NCBI RefSeq assembly: GCF_000389965.1 | Contig: NC_021191.1 | Span: forward strand, 5,581,501 to 5,645,500 | Source: Actinoplanes sp. N902-109 | GTDB lineage: Bacteria; Actinomycetota; Actinomycetes; Mycobacteriales; Micromonosporaceae | DNA length: 64,000 nt | Direction: 5' to 3' | In this document: positions 7,680-16,961 of the stretch, piece by piece | Numbering within the stretch: position 1 is the first letter of the stretch | How the letters are laid out: each line of letters opens with the position of its first letter | Translations under genes and position numbers: made by a program | The notes under the pieces: model-generated | Told to the model about the DNA's origin: nothing | Seen by the model: only the letters and a program-made list of their open reading frames with translations | Databases searched by the model: none

Positions 7680-8411
7680 TCACACCGGCGGTAGCGCCAG
7701 ATAGGCCGGGCGGAGCAGCTCGGCCAGGGCGGTGCCGCCGTAGCGCAGGGGTGGCGTGTCCAGCTGGTCGAGCAGCAGGTCGGGCCGGGACCCGGCGGGC
7801 GGGGGCGCGGTCGAGGGCGTACCGGAGGACCAGAACGAGCCGGGGTCGCCGAGCGCGGGCGACGCGGCCGGCGACGGCACGGGCTCGTCCGGGGTGGTGG
7901 TGCCGCGCAGCTGGGTGAGCCGGCCGAGCAGCTCGTCGCGGGTGCGGCCGCGCCAGGCGAAGGCGCCGAAGGGGTCGGTCTCGAAGGAGTCGGCCAGGGC
8001 GTAGCAGGTAGCGGCGAGGTGGATGCAGGGCATGGGCCAGCGCTCGCAGGTGCAGTCCATCGCCACCTCGTCCAGCGACAGCGGGAGCAGGGTGAGCCCG
8101 GCCCGCTGGAAGACCCGGTCGATGCCGGCCGGCAGGCGACCGGCCAGCAGATCGGCGACGTAGCGGGCCTGGGCGGCGAGGTCGTCCTCCAGACCGGCCC
8201 ATTCGGTCGCACCGAACGCGCGGACCGCGATACGGGAGCGGAACGCGCGGGGGTCCTCGGGACCGCGGACCTGGGCGGTGACCAGGCTGCTGGAGATGGT
8301 CAGGCTGCGCACGTGCCCGGCGCGGGCGTCGCGGCGGCCGCGGGCGAACGTGGGCGCCATCCGCAGCGACTCGAACATGGCCACGAAGGAAGCAGCGAAA
8401 TGCTCAGTCAC
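7680..8411 (-). CDS. SWIM zinc-finger protein
   Basis: 243 residues, GTG start at 8411. The SWIM signature is CTCERWPMPCIHLAA (CxC...CxH) near residues 119-133, a zinc finger linked to nucleic-acid or protein binding. The flanking helices FESLRMAPTFARGRRDARAG and AFGATEWAGLEDDLAAQARY are typical of the actinobacterial SWIM proteins paired with SNF2 helicases. The C-terminal third is Pro/Ala-rich. Its first 8 bp overlap the end of the helicase gene, so translation is probably coupled and the two products likely act together on DNA. Whether in repair or defence is not shown. Confidence 0.85.
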   Translation of the reverse strand: MTEHFAASFVAMFESLRMAPTFARGRRDARAGHVRSLTISSSLVTAQVRGPEDPRAFRSRIAVRAFGATEWAGLEDDLAAQARYVADLLAGRLPAGIDRVFQRAGLTLLPLSLDEVAMDCTCERWPMPCIHLAATCYALADSFETDPFGAFAWRGRTRDELLGRLTQLRGTTTPDEPVPSPAASPALGDPGSFWSSGTPSTAPPPAGSRPDLLLDQLDTPPLRYGGTALAELLRPAYLALPPV

Positions 8412-11346
8412 CGACGGCCTCCGGGTCCAGGCGGGTCAGGTCGTGCAGCTCGTCGGTGGACAGGCTGGTCAGCCAGCTCTCGCCGGTGCCGACCACCCGG
8501 TCGGCCAGGGTGCCCTTGTCGGCGATCAGCCGGTCGATGCGTTCCTCCAGGGTGCCGAGGCAGACGAGGGTGTGCACCCGCACGTCGCGGTGCTGGCCGA
8601 TGCGGTAGGCGCGGTCGGTGGCCTGCGCCTCGGTGGCCGGGTTCCACCAGCGGTCGATGTGCACGACGTGGTTGGCCGCGGTCAGGTTGAGCCCGGTGCC
8701 GCCGGCCTTGAGCGACAGCAGGAAGATGCCGGGCTGCTGATCGGCCTGGAACGCCGAGACCATCGCGTCCCGGGCGCCCCGGGGCGTACCGCCGTGCAGA
8801 TATCTCACCGGTACGCCGAACCGTGCCCCCAGATGCGGCACCAGCATCGCGCCGAACCGGGCGAACTGGGTGAAGCACAACACGCTCTCGCCCTCGCCCA
8901 GCGCGGCGTCCAGGATCTCCTCCAGCCGTTCGAGCTTGCCGGAGCGCCCGGGCAGTGCCGAGCCGTCGCCGAGGAAATGGGCCGGATGGTTGCACACCTG
9001 TTTGAGCTTGGTCATGGCGGCGAGCACGACCCCCTTGCGCCGGGTCTCGTTGGCCTGGCGCAGCCGCAGGGTCATGTCGTCGAGCACGGCGCGGTACAGC
9101 GTGGCCTGCTCGGTGGTCAGCCCGCACAGGTGCCGCACCTGCCGTTTGCCGGGCAGCTCGTCGGCGATCCCGGGGTCCGCCTTGGTGCGGCGCAGCAGGA
9201 ACGGGCGGGTGGCCTGGCGCAACCGGGCCGCGGCGTCCTCGTCGGCGTACCGCTCGATGGGCACGGCATAGCGGTTGCGGAACGTGTGCGCGCTGCCCAG
9301 CAGCCCGGGGTTGAGGAAGTCCAGGATGGACCACAGCTCGGCGAGCCGGTTCTCCACCGGCGTGCCGGTCAGCGCGACGCGCGCCCGGGCCGGGAAGCGA
9401 CGCACAGCTCGCGCCGTACCGCCGGCACTGTTCTTGATGTGCTGCGCCTCGTCGAGCACGACCCGGTCCCAGGCGACGGCGGCCAGCTCGTCGGCATCCA
9501 GGGTGGCGGTCGCATAGGTGGTCAGCACCACGTCGGCGCCCACCGCGAGCTGCGCCGGATCGGCGCGGTCGGCGCCGTGCAGCACCCGCACCCGCAGCGA
9601 GGGCGCGAACCGGGCCGCCTCCCGCTGCCAGTTGCCGAGCACCGACAGCGGGCAGATCAGCAGGGTCGGGCCGGCGCCGTGGTGCAGCAGCAACGCCAGC
9701 AGCTGCACGGTCTTGCCCAACCCCATGTCATCGGCGAGCAGGGCGCCCAGGCCGAGGCCGTCCAGGAAGGACAACCACGACAAACCCCGGCGCTGGTACG
9801 GACGGAGCACACCGGCCATCTCCGTGGGCGGTTCGAGCAACTCCAGGCTCTCCCCCAGCCGCCCGCCCAGCAGATCGGCCACCCAGCCCCGGCCGCGCAC
9901 CTCGGTCACCGGCAGCGGCAGCTCCTCGGGCGGCAACAGGCGCACCAGCCGCAGCGCATCCCCGGCGGTCATCGATCCGCCGCCGCGGCGCAGGAACTCC
10001 AGCCCCGACCGCAGCCGCCCGGCGTCGAGGTACACCCAGCGCCCGCGCAGCCGGACCAGCGGCACCTTGACCCGGGCCAGCTCGGTCAGCTCGTCGTCGG
10101 TGAGCACCCGGCCGCCGAGGGCCAGCCCCCAGTCGTACCCGATGATGCTCCGCAGGTTGGTGGTCTCGTCCCTGAGCACCGGGGCAGCCGCCTCGCGGCT
10201 GCGCACCTCCAGCGCCAGGCCCAGCCGCAGCGGCTCGCGCCACCACGCGGGCAGCAACACCCCGAACCCCGCCTGCTCCAGCGTGGCGGCATGGCCGAGG
10301 AACCGGTACGCCCCCTCGGTGTCGAGCACCATCTCGGCCGGGCGGGCCTGGCTGAGCGCGGCATCCAGGCCGGGGAACAGCCGCGCCGCCCGGCCCAGCC
10401 CCGCGATCAGCCGCTCGGCGGGCCGCTGCGTCCACCGCCGCAGCGGGGCGATGTCGTCCTGCCAGATGTCGAGCGCGGGCACCAGCAGGCTGGGCTCGTC
10501 GATCGGCTGCAGGAAGAACTCCAGCAGCCACGCGCTCGCGTCGGTCTCCTCGTCCTGCTCGCTCTCCGGCAGGCTGCTCAGCCGGAAGACCACCCGGACG
10601 GCGGTGCCCCGGCTCGCCTCGGCATGCCACTCGTCGAGGGCGGCGGCCAGGATGTCCACGTCCTCGCCGGCCCGGGCACCGGGCCGCGCCCCGCCGTCGA
10701 AGTGCCCGTCGTCGCTGGTCAGCGCGGCCAGCCAGGGTGCGCCCCCGAGGATGGTGCCGGTCTCGGCCAGCCGCGTGCGGGTCAGCCCGTCGACCAGCCG
10801 GTCCAGCGCGGCGTGCAGCACCTCCACCGCGGGCAGCCCGTCCACCTCACCGGGCCGCGCCCGCTCGGCCCGGCAGGCCGGCGGCATCCGGTCGAGCAAC
10901 TCGGCATGCCGGGCGGCATCGGGCCCGCTCAGCACGGGCCGCCAGGAGGCCCGTGGCCCGTCCCGCCGCACCGCCGGCAGCACCCGCCCCCGGGCCACCA
11001 GATCGGCCGCGAACGCACACACCTCGGCCAGGTAGGCGAAGTCGGCGCCGGGCCGGGCCTCGTACCCGTCGGCCAGATCCTCGGTGACGAAGGGCTGCAC
11101 GGCGGCCGGGACGACCCACGGCTTGAGTTTCGGCGTGCCCCGGCGCGGCGGCAACCCGAGCGCCGGCGACGGCAACGGCCCGGCCGAGGTCGACGGCAGC
11201 AACAACGTCACCGCCCGGCCCTCCCCGCCCGGCGGCGCGGCGGCGAAGGGGTGGTGGCCACGCGGCACGGCGGTGGCCGGCGTCTCGTTCTCCAGCCACA
11301 GCGCCAGCGAACCGTCGCGCGCGATGAACCCGTGCAGCACCGTCAC
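8404..11346 (-). CDS. SNF2-family DEAD/DEAH-type helicase
   Basis: 980 residues from GTG 11346, whose GTGA overlaps the DUF5990 stop. The Walker A motif DDMGLGKT is near residue 538 and DEAQH (motif II) near 631, followed by LTGTPVENRLAELWSILDF (motif III). The C-terminal RecA lobe carries LSLKAGGTGLNL and DRAYRIGQ. The N-terminal 500 residues match the SNF2-associated region of bacterial HepA/RapA-like enzymes. Expected activity is ATP-driven DNA translocation, without strand separation. It is translated between DUF5990 and the SWIM protein with overlaps on both sides, so the three probably form a functional unit. Confidence 0.93.
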   Translation of the reverse strand: MTVLHGFIARDGSLALWLENETPATAVPRGHHPFAAAPPGGEGRAVTLLLPSTSAGPLPSPALGLPPRRGTPKLKPWVVPAAVQPFVTEDLADGYEARPGADFAYLAEVCAFAADLVARGRVLPAVRRDGPRASWRPVLSGPDAARHAELLDRMPPACRAERARPGEVDGLPAVEVLHAALDRLVDGLTRTRLAETGTILGGAPWLAALTSDDGHFDGGARPGARAGEDVDILAAALDEWHAEASRGTAVRVVFRLSSLPESEQDEETDASAWLLEFFLQPIDEPSLLVPALDIWQDDIAPLRRWTQRPAERLIAGLGRAARLFPGLDAALSQARPAEMVLDTEGAYRFLGHAATLEQAGFGVLLPAWWREPLRLGLALEVRSREAAAPVLRDETTNLRSIIGYDWGLALGGRVLTDDELTELARVKVPLVRLRGRWVYLDAGRLRSGLEFLRRGGGSMTAGDALRLVRLLPPEELPLPVTEVRGRGWVADLLGGRLGESLELLEPPTEMAGVLRPYQRRGLSWLSFLDGLGLGALLADDMGLGKTVQLLALLLHHGAGPTLLICPLSVLGNWQREAARFAPSLRVRVLHGADRADPAQLAVGADVVLTTYATATLDADELAAVAWDRVVLDEAQHIKNSAGGTARAVRRFPARARVALTGTPVENRLAELWSILDFLNPGLLGSAHTFRNRYAVPIERYADEDAAARLRQATRPFLLRRTKADPGIADELPGKRQVRHLCGLTTEQATLYRAVLDDMTLRLRQANETRRKGVVLAAMTKLKQVCNHPAHFLGDGSALPGRSGKLERLEEILDAALGEGESVLCFTQFARFGAMLVPHLGARFGVPVRYLHGGTPRGARDAMVSAFQADQQPGIFLLSLKAGGTGLNLTAANHVVHIDRWWNPATEAQATDRAYRIGQHRDVRVHTLVCLGTLEERIDRLIADKGTLADRVVGTGESWLTSLSTDELHDLTRLDPEAVGD

Positions 11347-11786
11347 CGCACAGCCCACCCGATGTCCGGCGGCTGGACCCGGGCGCCCCGCGGCCCGCCG
11401 TCCGGGCCGGTCAGCCCCAGCTGCCCGACCAGCGTGCCGGCCCCCTCGTACGCCGCCCGCAGCACAGCGGTCGGCACATCCCCGAACATCAGCTTCACCC
11501 GCCGGAACATCGTGAACCCGGCCTCGTCGACCGTGCCCCAGCTCAGATAGAGGAAGCGCGCCCCGGGCCGCCCGTGCACGAACGGACCGCCCACGTCGAG
11601 CAGCTCGTCGACCTCGCGGCCGGTCACCTCGAACTCCCACACCGCGGCGTCGGCATCAGCGGGGAACCGGCCGACGACCTCCTGCTTGCGCTGCACCCCG
11701 ACATGCACGTTGCCGCGCCGCAGCGTGTCAGCCTCCGCCCCGGGCCGCCGCCCCGGCAGGTCACTCCCGACGATCCGGATCCGCAC
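11343..11786 (-). CDS. DUF5990-family protein
   Basis: 147 residues starting MRIRIVGSDLPGRR at ATG 11786. The pattern NVHVGVQRK, WEFEV, FVHGRPGARFLYLSWG and RRVKLMF is that of a small beta-rich family seen in actinomycetes (DUF5990), with no assigned role. It is the first gene of the SNF2/SWIM operon and overlaps the helicase start by 4 bp. A promoter would lie in the 63 bp separating it from the NACHT gene's stop, although read-through from the upstream NACHT operon is equally possible. Confidence 0.75.
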   Translation of the reverse strand: MRIRIVGSDLPGRRPGAEADTLRRGNVHVGVQRKQEVVGRFPADADAAVWEFEVTGREVDELLDVGGPFVHGRPGARFLYLSWGTVDEAGFTMFRRVKLMFGDVPTAVLRAAYEGAGTLVGQLGLTGPDGGPRGARVQPPDIGWAVR

Positions 11787-11849
11787 CGCCCCAGCCTAGG
11801 CGGCCCCTCCGACATTCCGCCGCCGCACCGGTCAGGGCCGCGCCGAGGG

Positions 11850-14702
11850 TCAGCGCGGGGTCGTCGGCACCTCGCCCAGCATCCGCCGGAGACCGTGGAC
11901 CTGGTCTGCGTACGAGCCGCCACCGTCCCGTAACGCTCGGACGTCCGCCAGCTCCTGCCCGCCGCGCAGGCTGTCCTCCAGCGTCGCGAAGACGAGGTCC
12001 AGATCCGGGTCGCAGACCGGGGCCAGGCTGAGCAGCATCTGTACGTAAACCAATCGCGAACCGGGCATGTCGGACCCGGTGCAGACGAGCAGTCGCTCGA
12101 GCAGCCTGGTTATCTCGACCACCTGGTGGTCGGGCACCCCGTAGGGAGGCAGGAAGACGAAACCTTGGGATTCACCTGCCAGCGCCGGCAGGATCCAGGA
12201 GCGCATCATGTCGCGCCAGTTCTCGTCGTCGTGGAAGAACTCCTGGTCGACGACGCCCATGCCGTAGCGCAGGCGGTTCTCGGCGTCGAGGTCGCTGATC
12301 AGGCGGGTGGCGTGGAACTCGGTGTAGGGGCCGCCGCCCTCGGTCCGGGCGAGGTCCAGGACGATGTCACCGCCGCGGCGGTCGAGGGATCTGACGGTGG
12401 CATGCCAGTCCGCGGGCGGCAGACCGGCTCGCCACAGCGCAACCGTGGACTCCCACGCCCGGGCATCGGGGAAGGCCGGCAGCACCGCACCGGCGACGGC
12501 GGCGCGCAACAGCACCAGATTGGCCGACCAGGCCGCCACCGCACGCACCTGGTCCACGGGTACCGGCTGGTAGGACCGGTAGTGCCCGCCCGGCTCGCGG
12601 TGCCGGTGGCCGGCGATCAGCACGTCGATGACCCGTACGAGGTCGGCCCGGTCGTCGCGGGCCGGTGCCAGCTGGATCAGGAACTGCAGGACGGGACTGC
12701 GGACGGCCAGCGAGCTGTGCGACAGCAGGGCGAACAGCAGGTCGTCGTCGGGATCGCGGTCGCGGCGCCCGCCGAAGGCGGAGTCGGCGACGTCGGCCAG
12801 CTCGGTGAGCACCCGCCGGGCGATCAGATACTCGCCGAAGGTCGCGTGCAGGAATTCGTACCGTTGCCGGCGGGCCGGGGTTTCCCGGGCCTGCGACGTG
12901 TGCACGAAGAAGAACTGACCGACGACGTGGCGGCCGGAGCCGGCGGCCGCGGTGCCGGTCAGCGTGTGCAGGTCGGCACCGAGGTCGACGTCGGAGATGT
13001 CCTGCCGGCCGCGGTTGAACATGCCGAGGGCCGCGATCGACAGGTTGTTCAGGTGGCCCTCGATCCGGGCGTCGAGGTCGCGGCCGGGGGTCTTCTCCGC
13101 CTCCCGGCGGGCGAACCGGGTGAGCAGTCGCTCGTATAGGTCCGCCTGGGACAGCTCCGGCCCGAGGGCGGCACCGGGTGAACCGGTCGCATAGACGGCC
13201 AGCATGAGCAGCAGCAGCGGCTGCTCGCTGAGGTCTCGGTGGGACAGCACCTCGGCCAGGTCGAGCGTGCCGGCGTTGTACCTGTTCCAGATGGTGACCC
13301 ACTGCGCGATCCGGTCGTCGTCGAACGGTTCGAGTTTGACCAGCGGGGTGCCGGGCGGGATGTCGAGCCGGTCGGCCACCAGGGTGCGGGCGGTGACGAC
13401 GACGGCGACCGGGCGTTGCTGTTCCGCTTCGATGCGCTGGAACTCCATGACCTGGCGCAGGTAGCCGCTGCGGTCCCCGGTGCTGGCCTGCAGCAGTTCG
13501 TCGAGGCCGTCGAGCAGCAGGACGCGCAGGGTGCCGGCGGAGTCCTCGGCCAGCCGGGGCCATTCCACGCGGCCGTTGGTGGCGTGCCGCAAGGCTTGCG
13601 CGACCTGGTCGTAGACCGGTGCGTCGGCGGCGACGTCGCGCAGCGGCACCCGCACCGTGGTGAAGGCGTCGGCGGGCAGCCGGGCGGCCAGCACCTCGGT
13701 CAGCGTGGACTTGCCGGCGCCGGGATGGCCGAGCAGCACCAGCGGGCGCTGCGTGGCGGGCACGGTCAACAGATGACCGGCGAGGGTCACGTCCAGGTCC
13801 GGGTGGCACGGCCGGTCCTGCCACCACTGCTCGTCGGCCGGGCGGGCGCCGGGACCCGCTTCGGCGACGCGGTAGGCCGGGTTGACATAGCCGTCCTCGA
13901 CCCGGGGGAAGGCCAGCCCGGCGGACGACTCGGTGAAGATCTCCCGGCCGAGCACCGCGCGGTTGTGCCGGGCCACCGCCGCGGCCTGCGTGCCCGGTGC
14001 GGGCAGCCCGGCGAGCACGGCGGTGAGCACCGTCTCGACCCGGCCCAGCGCGGCGGTGCCGGCGGCGAGTTGCTCGCGGGTCGCCGCACCGTCGTTGAGC
14101 AAGGCCCAGACCCGCACGTCGGGGACCTTGGCCGCGAGCTCCAGGAAGTACGTCTCGTAGCGCGCCGCCGCGGGATCCAGCACCTCCCGGACGGGGTCGA
14201 CGGCACGGGACACCTCGGTGAGCAAGCCGGAGAACACCTCGGTGTGCCAGAGCCGCACCCGGGTCTTGTTCTCGGCGAAGCCGAACTGGGCGCTCGGTGC
14301 CGGCGCCTCGTACCGGAACAGCCGGTCGTAGAGGGAACCGTCGACGGAAAGCGCCTTCCTGCCGATCAGATCGGTGGCACGCAAGGTGTCGCCGACGGCG
14401 GCCACCACGATGGTGGTGTGCGCCGCGGTGATCAGCTGGACCCGGTCCTGCGGTCGCCGGCCCGCGACGAGCTCGTCGATCCGGCCGGCCATCGAGCGCA
14501 GCAGGCCGAGCGCCTCGTTCTTCTGGTCGACGAGCGCGAACACGGCGGCCCCGAGCGCCGCGACCGGCGGTGCGGCGCCCAGGGCGGCGACTCCCCCGGC
14601 GAGGATGACGCCGCCCAGGGCCTTGTCGAGCAGTGTCAGCCAGCGGTGTTCCGGGCCGGCGCCGAGGATCTTCAGCGCGCCCTCCAGGGTGAGCGGGCGC
14701 AT
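11850..14702 (-). CDS. NACHT-domain STAND NTPase with N-terminal helical domain
   Basis: 950 residues from ATG 14702. The first 25-60 residues hold a hydrophobic Ala/Gly-rich stretch (GGVILAGGVAALGAA, VAALGAAVFALV). An alpha-helical region like the NACHT N-terminal helical domains follows. Walker A GHPGAGKST is near residue 324. Walker B LLLDGLDEL near 394 has the extra acidic residue typical of NACHT. The remaining 500 residues are a helical sensor-type region. Bacterial NACHT proteins include antiphage sensors, but many have unknown roles. It is the last gene of a four-gene operon; its ATG overlaps the TGA of the ATP-grasp gene. No separate effector domain is obvious. Confidence 0.85.
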   Translation of the reverse strand: MRPLTLEGALKILGAGPEHRWLTLLDKALGGVILAGGVAALGAAPPVAALGAAVFALVDQKNEALGLLRSMAGRIDELVAGRRPQDRVQLITAAHTTIVVAAVGDTLRATDLIGRKALSVDGSLYDRLFRYEAPAPSAQFGFAENKTRVRLWHTEVFSGLLTEVSRAVDPVREVLDPAAARYETYFLELAAKVPDVRVWALLNDGAATREQLAAGTAALGRVETVLTAVLAGLPAPGTQAAAVARHNRAVLGREIFTESSAGLAFPRVEDGYVNPAYRVAEAGPGARPADEQWWQDRPCHPDLDVTLAGHLLTVPATQRPLVLLGHPGAGKSTLTEVLAARLPADAFTTVRVPLRDVAADAPVYDQVAQALRHATNGRVEWPRLAEDSAGTLRVLLLDGLDELLQASTGDRSGYLRQVMEFQRIEAEQQRPVAVVVTARTLVADRLDIPPGTPLVKLEPFDDDRIAQWVTIWNRYNAGTLDLAEVLSHRDLSEQPLLLLMLAVYATGSPGAALGPELSQADLYERLLTRFARREAEKTPGRDLDARIEGHLNNLSIAALGMFNRGRQDISDVDLGADLHTLTGTAAAGSGRHVVGQFFFVHTSQARETPARRQRYEFLHATFGEYLIARRVLTELADVADSAFGGRRDRDPDDDLLFALLSHSSLAVRSPVLQFLIQLAPARDDRADLVRVIDVLIAGHRHREPGGHYRSYQPVPVDQVRAVAAWSANLVLLRAAVAGAVLPAFPDARAWESTVALWRAGLPPADWHATVRSLDRRGGDIVLDLARTEGGGPYTEFHATRLISDLDAENRLRYGMGVVDQEFFHDDENWRDMMRSWILPALAGESQGFVFLPPYGVPDHQVVEITRLLERLLVCTGSDMPGSRLVYVQMLLSLAPVCDPDLDLVFATLEDSLRGGQELADVRALRDGGGSYADQVHGLRRMLGEVPTTPR

Positions 14703-15937
14703 CAGGCGGAGTCGCGCAGCCAGGCGTCGATCAGACCGCCGAAGTGGCCGAGGAAGCGTTCGTGCTCGTGCGGCGGGTACATGGCGCGGACCGTCTCGGT
14801 GAGCAGGCTGCGGAATGCCGGGGAGCTGACCCAGTCGTGGACCAGCTCGTCCACGTGGGCCAGGTGCTTCTCGCAGAACTCCTGGTAGCGGTCGGTCTCG
14901 AAGTAACCGTCGGCGAGTTTGCGGTAGCGGGCCAGCTTCTCGTCGTACGAGAGATCGGGGTCGTCGGCCACCGCGAAATAGGCCGAGGTGTCCATGTCGA
15001 GGCGGGGCTTGCGGTCGGTGACGACGCAGAAGACGGTCCAGCGCAGCAGGGCTGCCATCGCCCACGGGAAGTAGTAGTGCAGGGAGGTGACGGCCACGTC
15101 GGGGCAGGCGTTGGCGTAGTCGATGGGGTGGACGTCGGTGCCCTTGACGAGCGATTCGCAGGAGTTGAACTCCCAGCGGAAGAAGGCGTTGACCAGCCGG
15201 GAGATGGTGACGACCTCGTCGCCGACCGCGGGGCTCAGGAAGTCGTGCTCGACCGCGTAGCGCTCGTGCATGGGCAGTTCGGGGCGGAACTTCATCACCA
15301 TGGTCTCGGGGCCGATGGTGAGCGAGCGGGCGAACACGTCGTAGTCCTCGACCGCCGCCTGCAGGTGCATCAGGCGCTCGCCCGAGGCGTCGTACGCGGC
15401 ATGCAGCTCGTCCGGGTTGCGGATCTTCGAGACGCCGACCCAGGCGCCGCCGTCGTACGGCTTCATGTACATGGGGTAGCCGATGGTCCCGGCGAGCGCC
15501 TCCAGGTCGAAGGGCTGGTTGTAGCGCGCCGAGGTGTACGCCCAGCGGGAGTTGTCGAGCGGGTTCTTGAACGGCACCAGCACCGTCTCCGGCACCTTGA
15601 GACCGAGCCGGAGCATCGCGCAGTAGGCAGCGTGCTTCTCCATCGACTGGAACGTGAAGGGGCTGTTGAGCAGGTACACGTCATCCATCAGCGCGATCTT
15701 CTTGAGCCACTCGCGCGGGTGGTAGTACCAGTAGGCGAGCCGGTCGATCACCAGGTCGTGGCGGGGCTTGTCGCGCAGGTTGAACGGTTCGATGGTGACC
15801 CGCACCGAGCGGACCCGGTGGGTACGCCCGGACGGCTCGGTGATCGCCCCGACCCGGCGCAGCAACGCCTCGTAGGCGCGTGGCCAATCGTCCTCGGTTC
15901 CCAGCAGCAGTCCGATGGTGTGCTCGACGTCGGCCAT
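14702..15937 (-). CDS. ATP-grasp enzyme
   Basis: 411 residues from ATG 15937, with GGAGG 8 nt upstream. The order of elements fits the ATP-grasp fold: a substrate domain with DDVYLLNSPFTFQSMEKHAAY, the ATP-binding segment GYPMYMKPYDGGAWVGVSK (residues about 152-170), and a late acidic segment around VNAFFRWEFNSCE. Family members ligate a carboxylate to an amine or thiol via an acyl phosphate; the substrates here are unknown. It is 24 bp downstream of the esterase gene and overlaps the NACHT start by 1 bp, so it belongs to the same transcript. Confidence 0.85.
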   Translation of the reverse strand: MADVEHTIGLLLGTEDDWPRAYEALLRRVGAITEPSGRTHRVRSVRVTIEPFNLRDKPRHDLVIDRLAYWYYHPREWLKKIALMDDVYLLNSPFTFQSMEKHAAYCAMLRLGLKVPETVLVPFKNPLDNSRWAYTSARYNQPFDLEALAGTIGYPMYMKPYDGGAWVGVSKIRNPDELHAAYDASGERLMHLQAAVEDYDVFARSLTIGPETMVMKFRPELPMHERYAVEHDFLSPAVGDEVVTISRLVNAFFRWEFNSCESLVKGTDVHPIDYANACPDVAVTSLHYYFPWAMAALLRWTVFCVVTDRKPRLDMDTSAYFAVADDPDLSYDEKLARYRKLADGYFETDRYQEFCEKHLAHVDELVHDWVSSPAFRSLLTETVRAMYPPHEHERFLGHFGGLIDAWLRDSA

Positions 15938-15960
15938 CCCGCCTGCCTCCTACGCAGTCA

Positions 15961-16617
15961 TTACCGGTACACCTTCGTCACCAGGGCCGCGAAGTGCGGG
16001 TCGAGGGCGGCGCGCCACGCCTCCCAGTCGTGGCCACCGGGCACCTCGGCGTACTCCACCGCATACCCCTGACGGGCCAGCGCCCGGGCCATGTCCCGAT
16101 TGTTGGCCAGGTTCTCCTCCACCGTGCCGCATGTCAGCGCGATCGGCACGCCGGGACCGCCGGTTGCCCGGATCACCCGGCCGGTGAAGCGCACGATGCG
16201 CAGCCAGCGGGCGAAGCCGGACTCCTGCCGGTCGAAGCGGGGCTGGAAGAAGCTGCCGGACTGCAGCAGCAGCCCGGCGAAGCGGTGCGGGTGCCGGCGC
16301 TGGGCGTGCAGCATGGCCAGCGCGCCGAGGCTGGCCCCCACGCCGATGACCGGCCGGTCGGTGCCGAGTTCGCGGCCGATGCGGGGCAGCACCCGCTCGG
16401 CCAGGGCGTGGGCGTACGCCGGGTTGGCCGAGTACTCCTCGAGCCGGTCGTCCGGGGACAGCAGGGCGAGGTGGTACGCCGGGAGCCGCCCGGTGGCGAT
16501 GGCCTGCTCGGAGAACGCGACGATACCGCCGTACCGCTCGTAGTCCGGACCGTCATGGACCACGACGACGCGGTCGGTACGCACCGGGGGTGACCACAGC
16601 GTGGTCTTGATCTCCAA
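15961..16617 (-). CDS. Alpha/beta-hydrolase of the putative esterase (Fes/EstD-like) family
   Basis: 218 residues. The serine nucleophile elbow is GVGASLGALA near residue 91 and the catalytic histidine is in PGGHDWEAW near residue 194. The second strand, VVVVHDGPDY, places the oxyanion region. The start is uncertain: TTG 16617 begins 5 nt after the STAS stop and has no good ribosome site, so reinitiation after the STAS gene is likely. Enzymes of this family hydrolyse esters or transfer acyl groups, for example enterobactin esterase. The ATP-grasp partner suggests a small ester or amide metabolite (inference). Confidence 0.8.
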   Translation of the reverse strand: MEIKTTLWSPPVRTDRVVVVHDGPDYERYGGIVAFSEQAIATGRLPAYHLALLSPDDRLEEYSANPAYAHALAERVLPRIGRELGTDRPVIGVGASLGALAMLHAQRRHPHRFAGLLLQSGSFFQPRFDRQESGFARWLRIVRFTGRVIRATGGPGVPIALTCGTVEENLANNRDMARALARQGYAVEYAEVPGGHDWEAWRAALDPHFAALVTKVYR

Positions 16618-16622
16618 GGGGG

Positions 16623-16961
16623 TCAGGGCGTGTACGACTGCGGGCCGGTGGCCGGGCGGGACGGCAGCCCGAACATCTCGGCCAGGCCGGTGATGCGCAG
16701 CTGGTGGTGCACGAAGTCGCTGGGGTTGCGCAGCACGAACCGGGTGCCGGTCTCGCGGGCGGCGTTGTAACCGGCGACCAGGGCACCCACCCCCATGGAA
16801 TCCATGAACGTGACGAACGTGAGGTCGACGATCATCGTCACCGGGCGCTGACTGTGCAGCGTGCCGACCAGCGCGCCGCGCAGGGCGTCGACGGTGGCCG
16901 CGTCGAGGATGCCACGCACGTCCACCACGATGGCACCGTCCGCCTGACGCCGGGTGGTCAT
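16623..16961 (-). CDS. STAS-domain anti-anti-sigma-factor-like protein
   Basis: 112 residues from ATG 16961, chosen because GTGAGG lies 6 nt upstream; an ATG at 16976 has a weaker site. The STAS core is complete: IVVDVRGILDAATVDALRGAL, then MIVDLTFVTFMDSMGVGALV. The serine in DSMGV, near residue 61, is at the position phosphorylated in SpoIIAA/RsbV proteins. It normally binds an anti-sigma kinase to release a sigma factor, but no such kinase is in the window. It is the first gene of the STAS-esterase-ATP-grasp-NACHT operon, an unusual place for this domain. Confidence 0.85.
   Translation of the reverse strand: MTTRRQADGAIVVDVRGILDAATVDALRGALVGTLHSQRPVTMIVDLTFVTFMDSMGVGALVAGYNAARETGTRFVLRNPSDFVHHQLRITGLAEMFGLPSRPATGPQSYTP

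Noticed and set aside
8278..11550. Plus-strand open frame of about 1090 codons antisense to the SNF2 helicase
   Set aside because: It is the GC-rich antisense shadow of a gene with complete SNF2 motifs; its product is Gln/Gly/Ala/Arg-rich with no recognisable domain.
11850..16961. Known Avs or CBASS-type defence system
   Set aside because: No nuclease, cyclase, TIR or SIR2 effector is seen and the gene set does not match a type I can name; kept only as a candidate novel operon.
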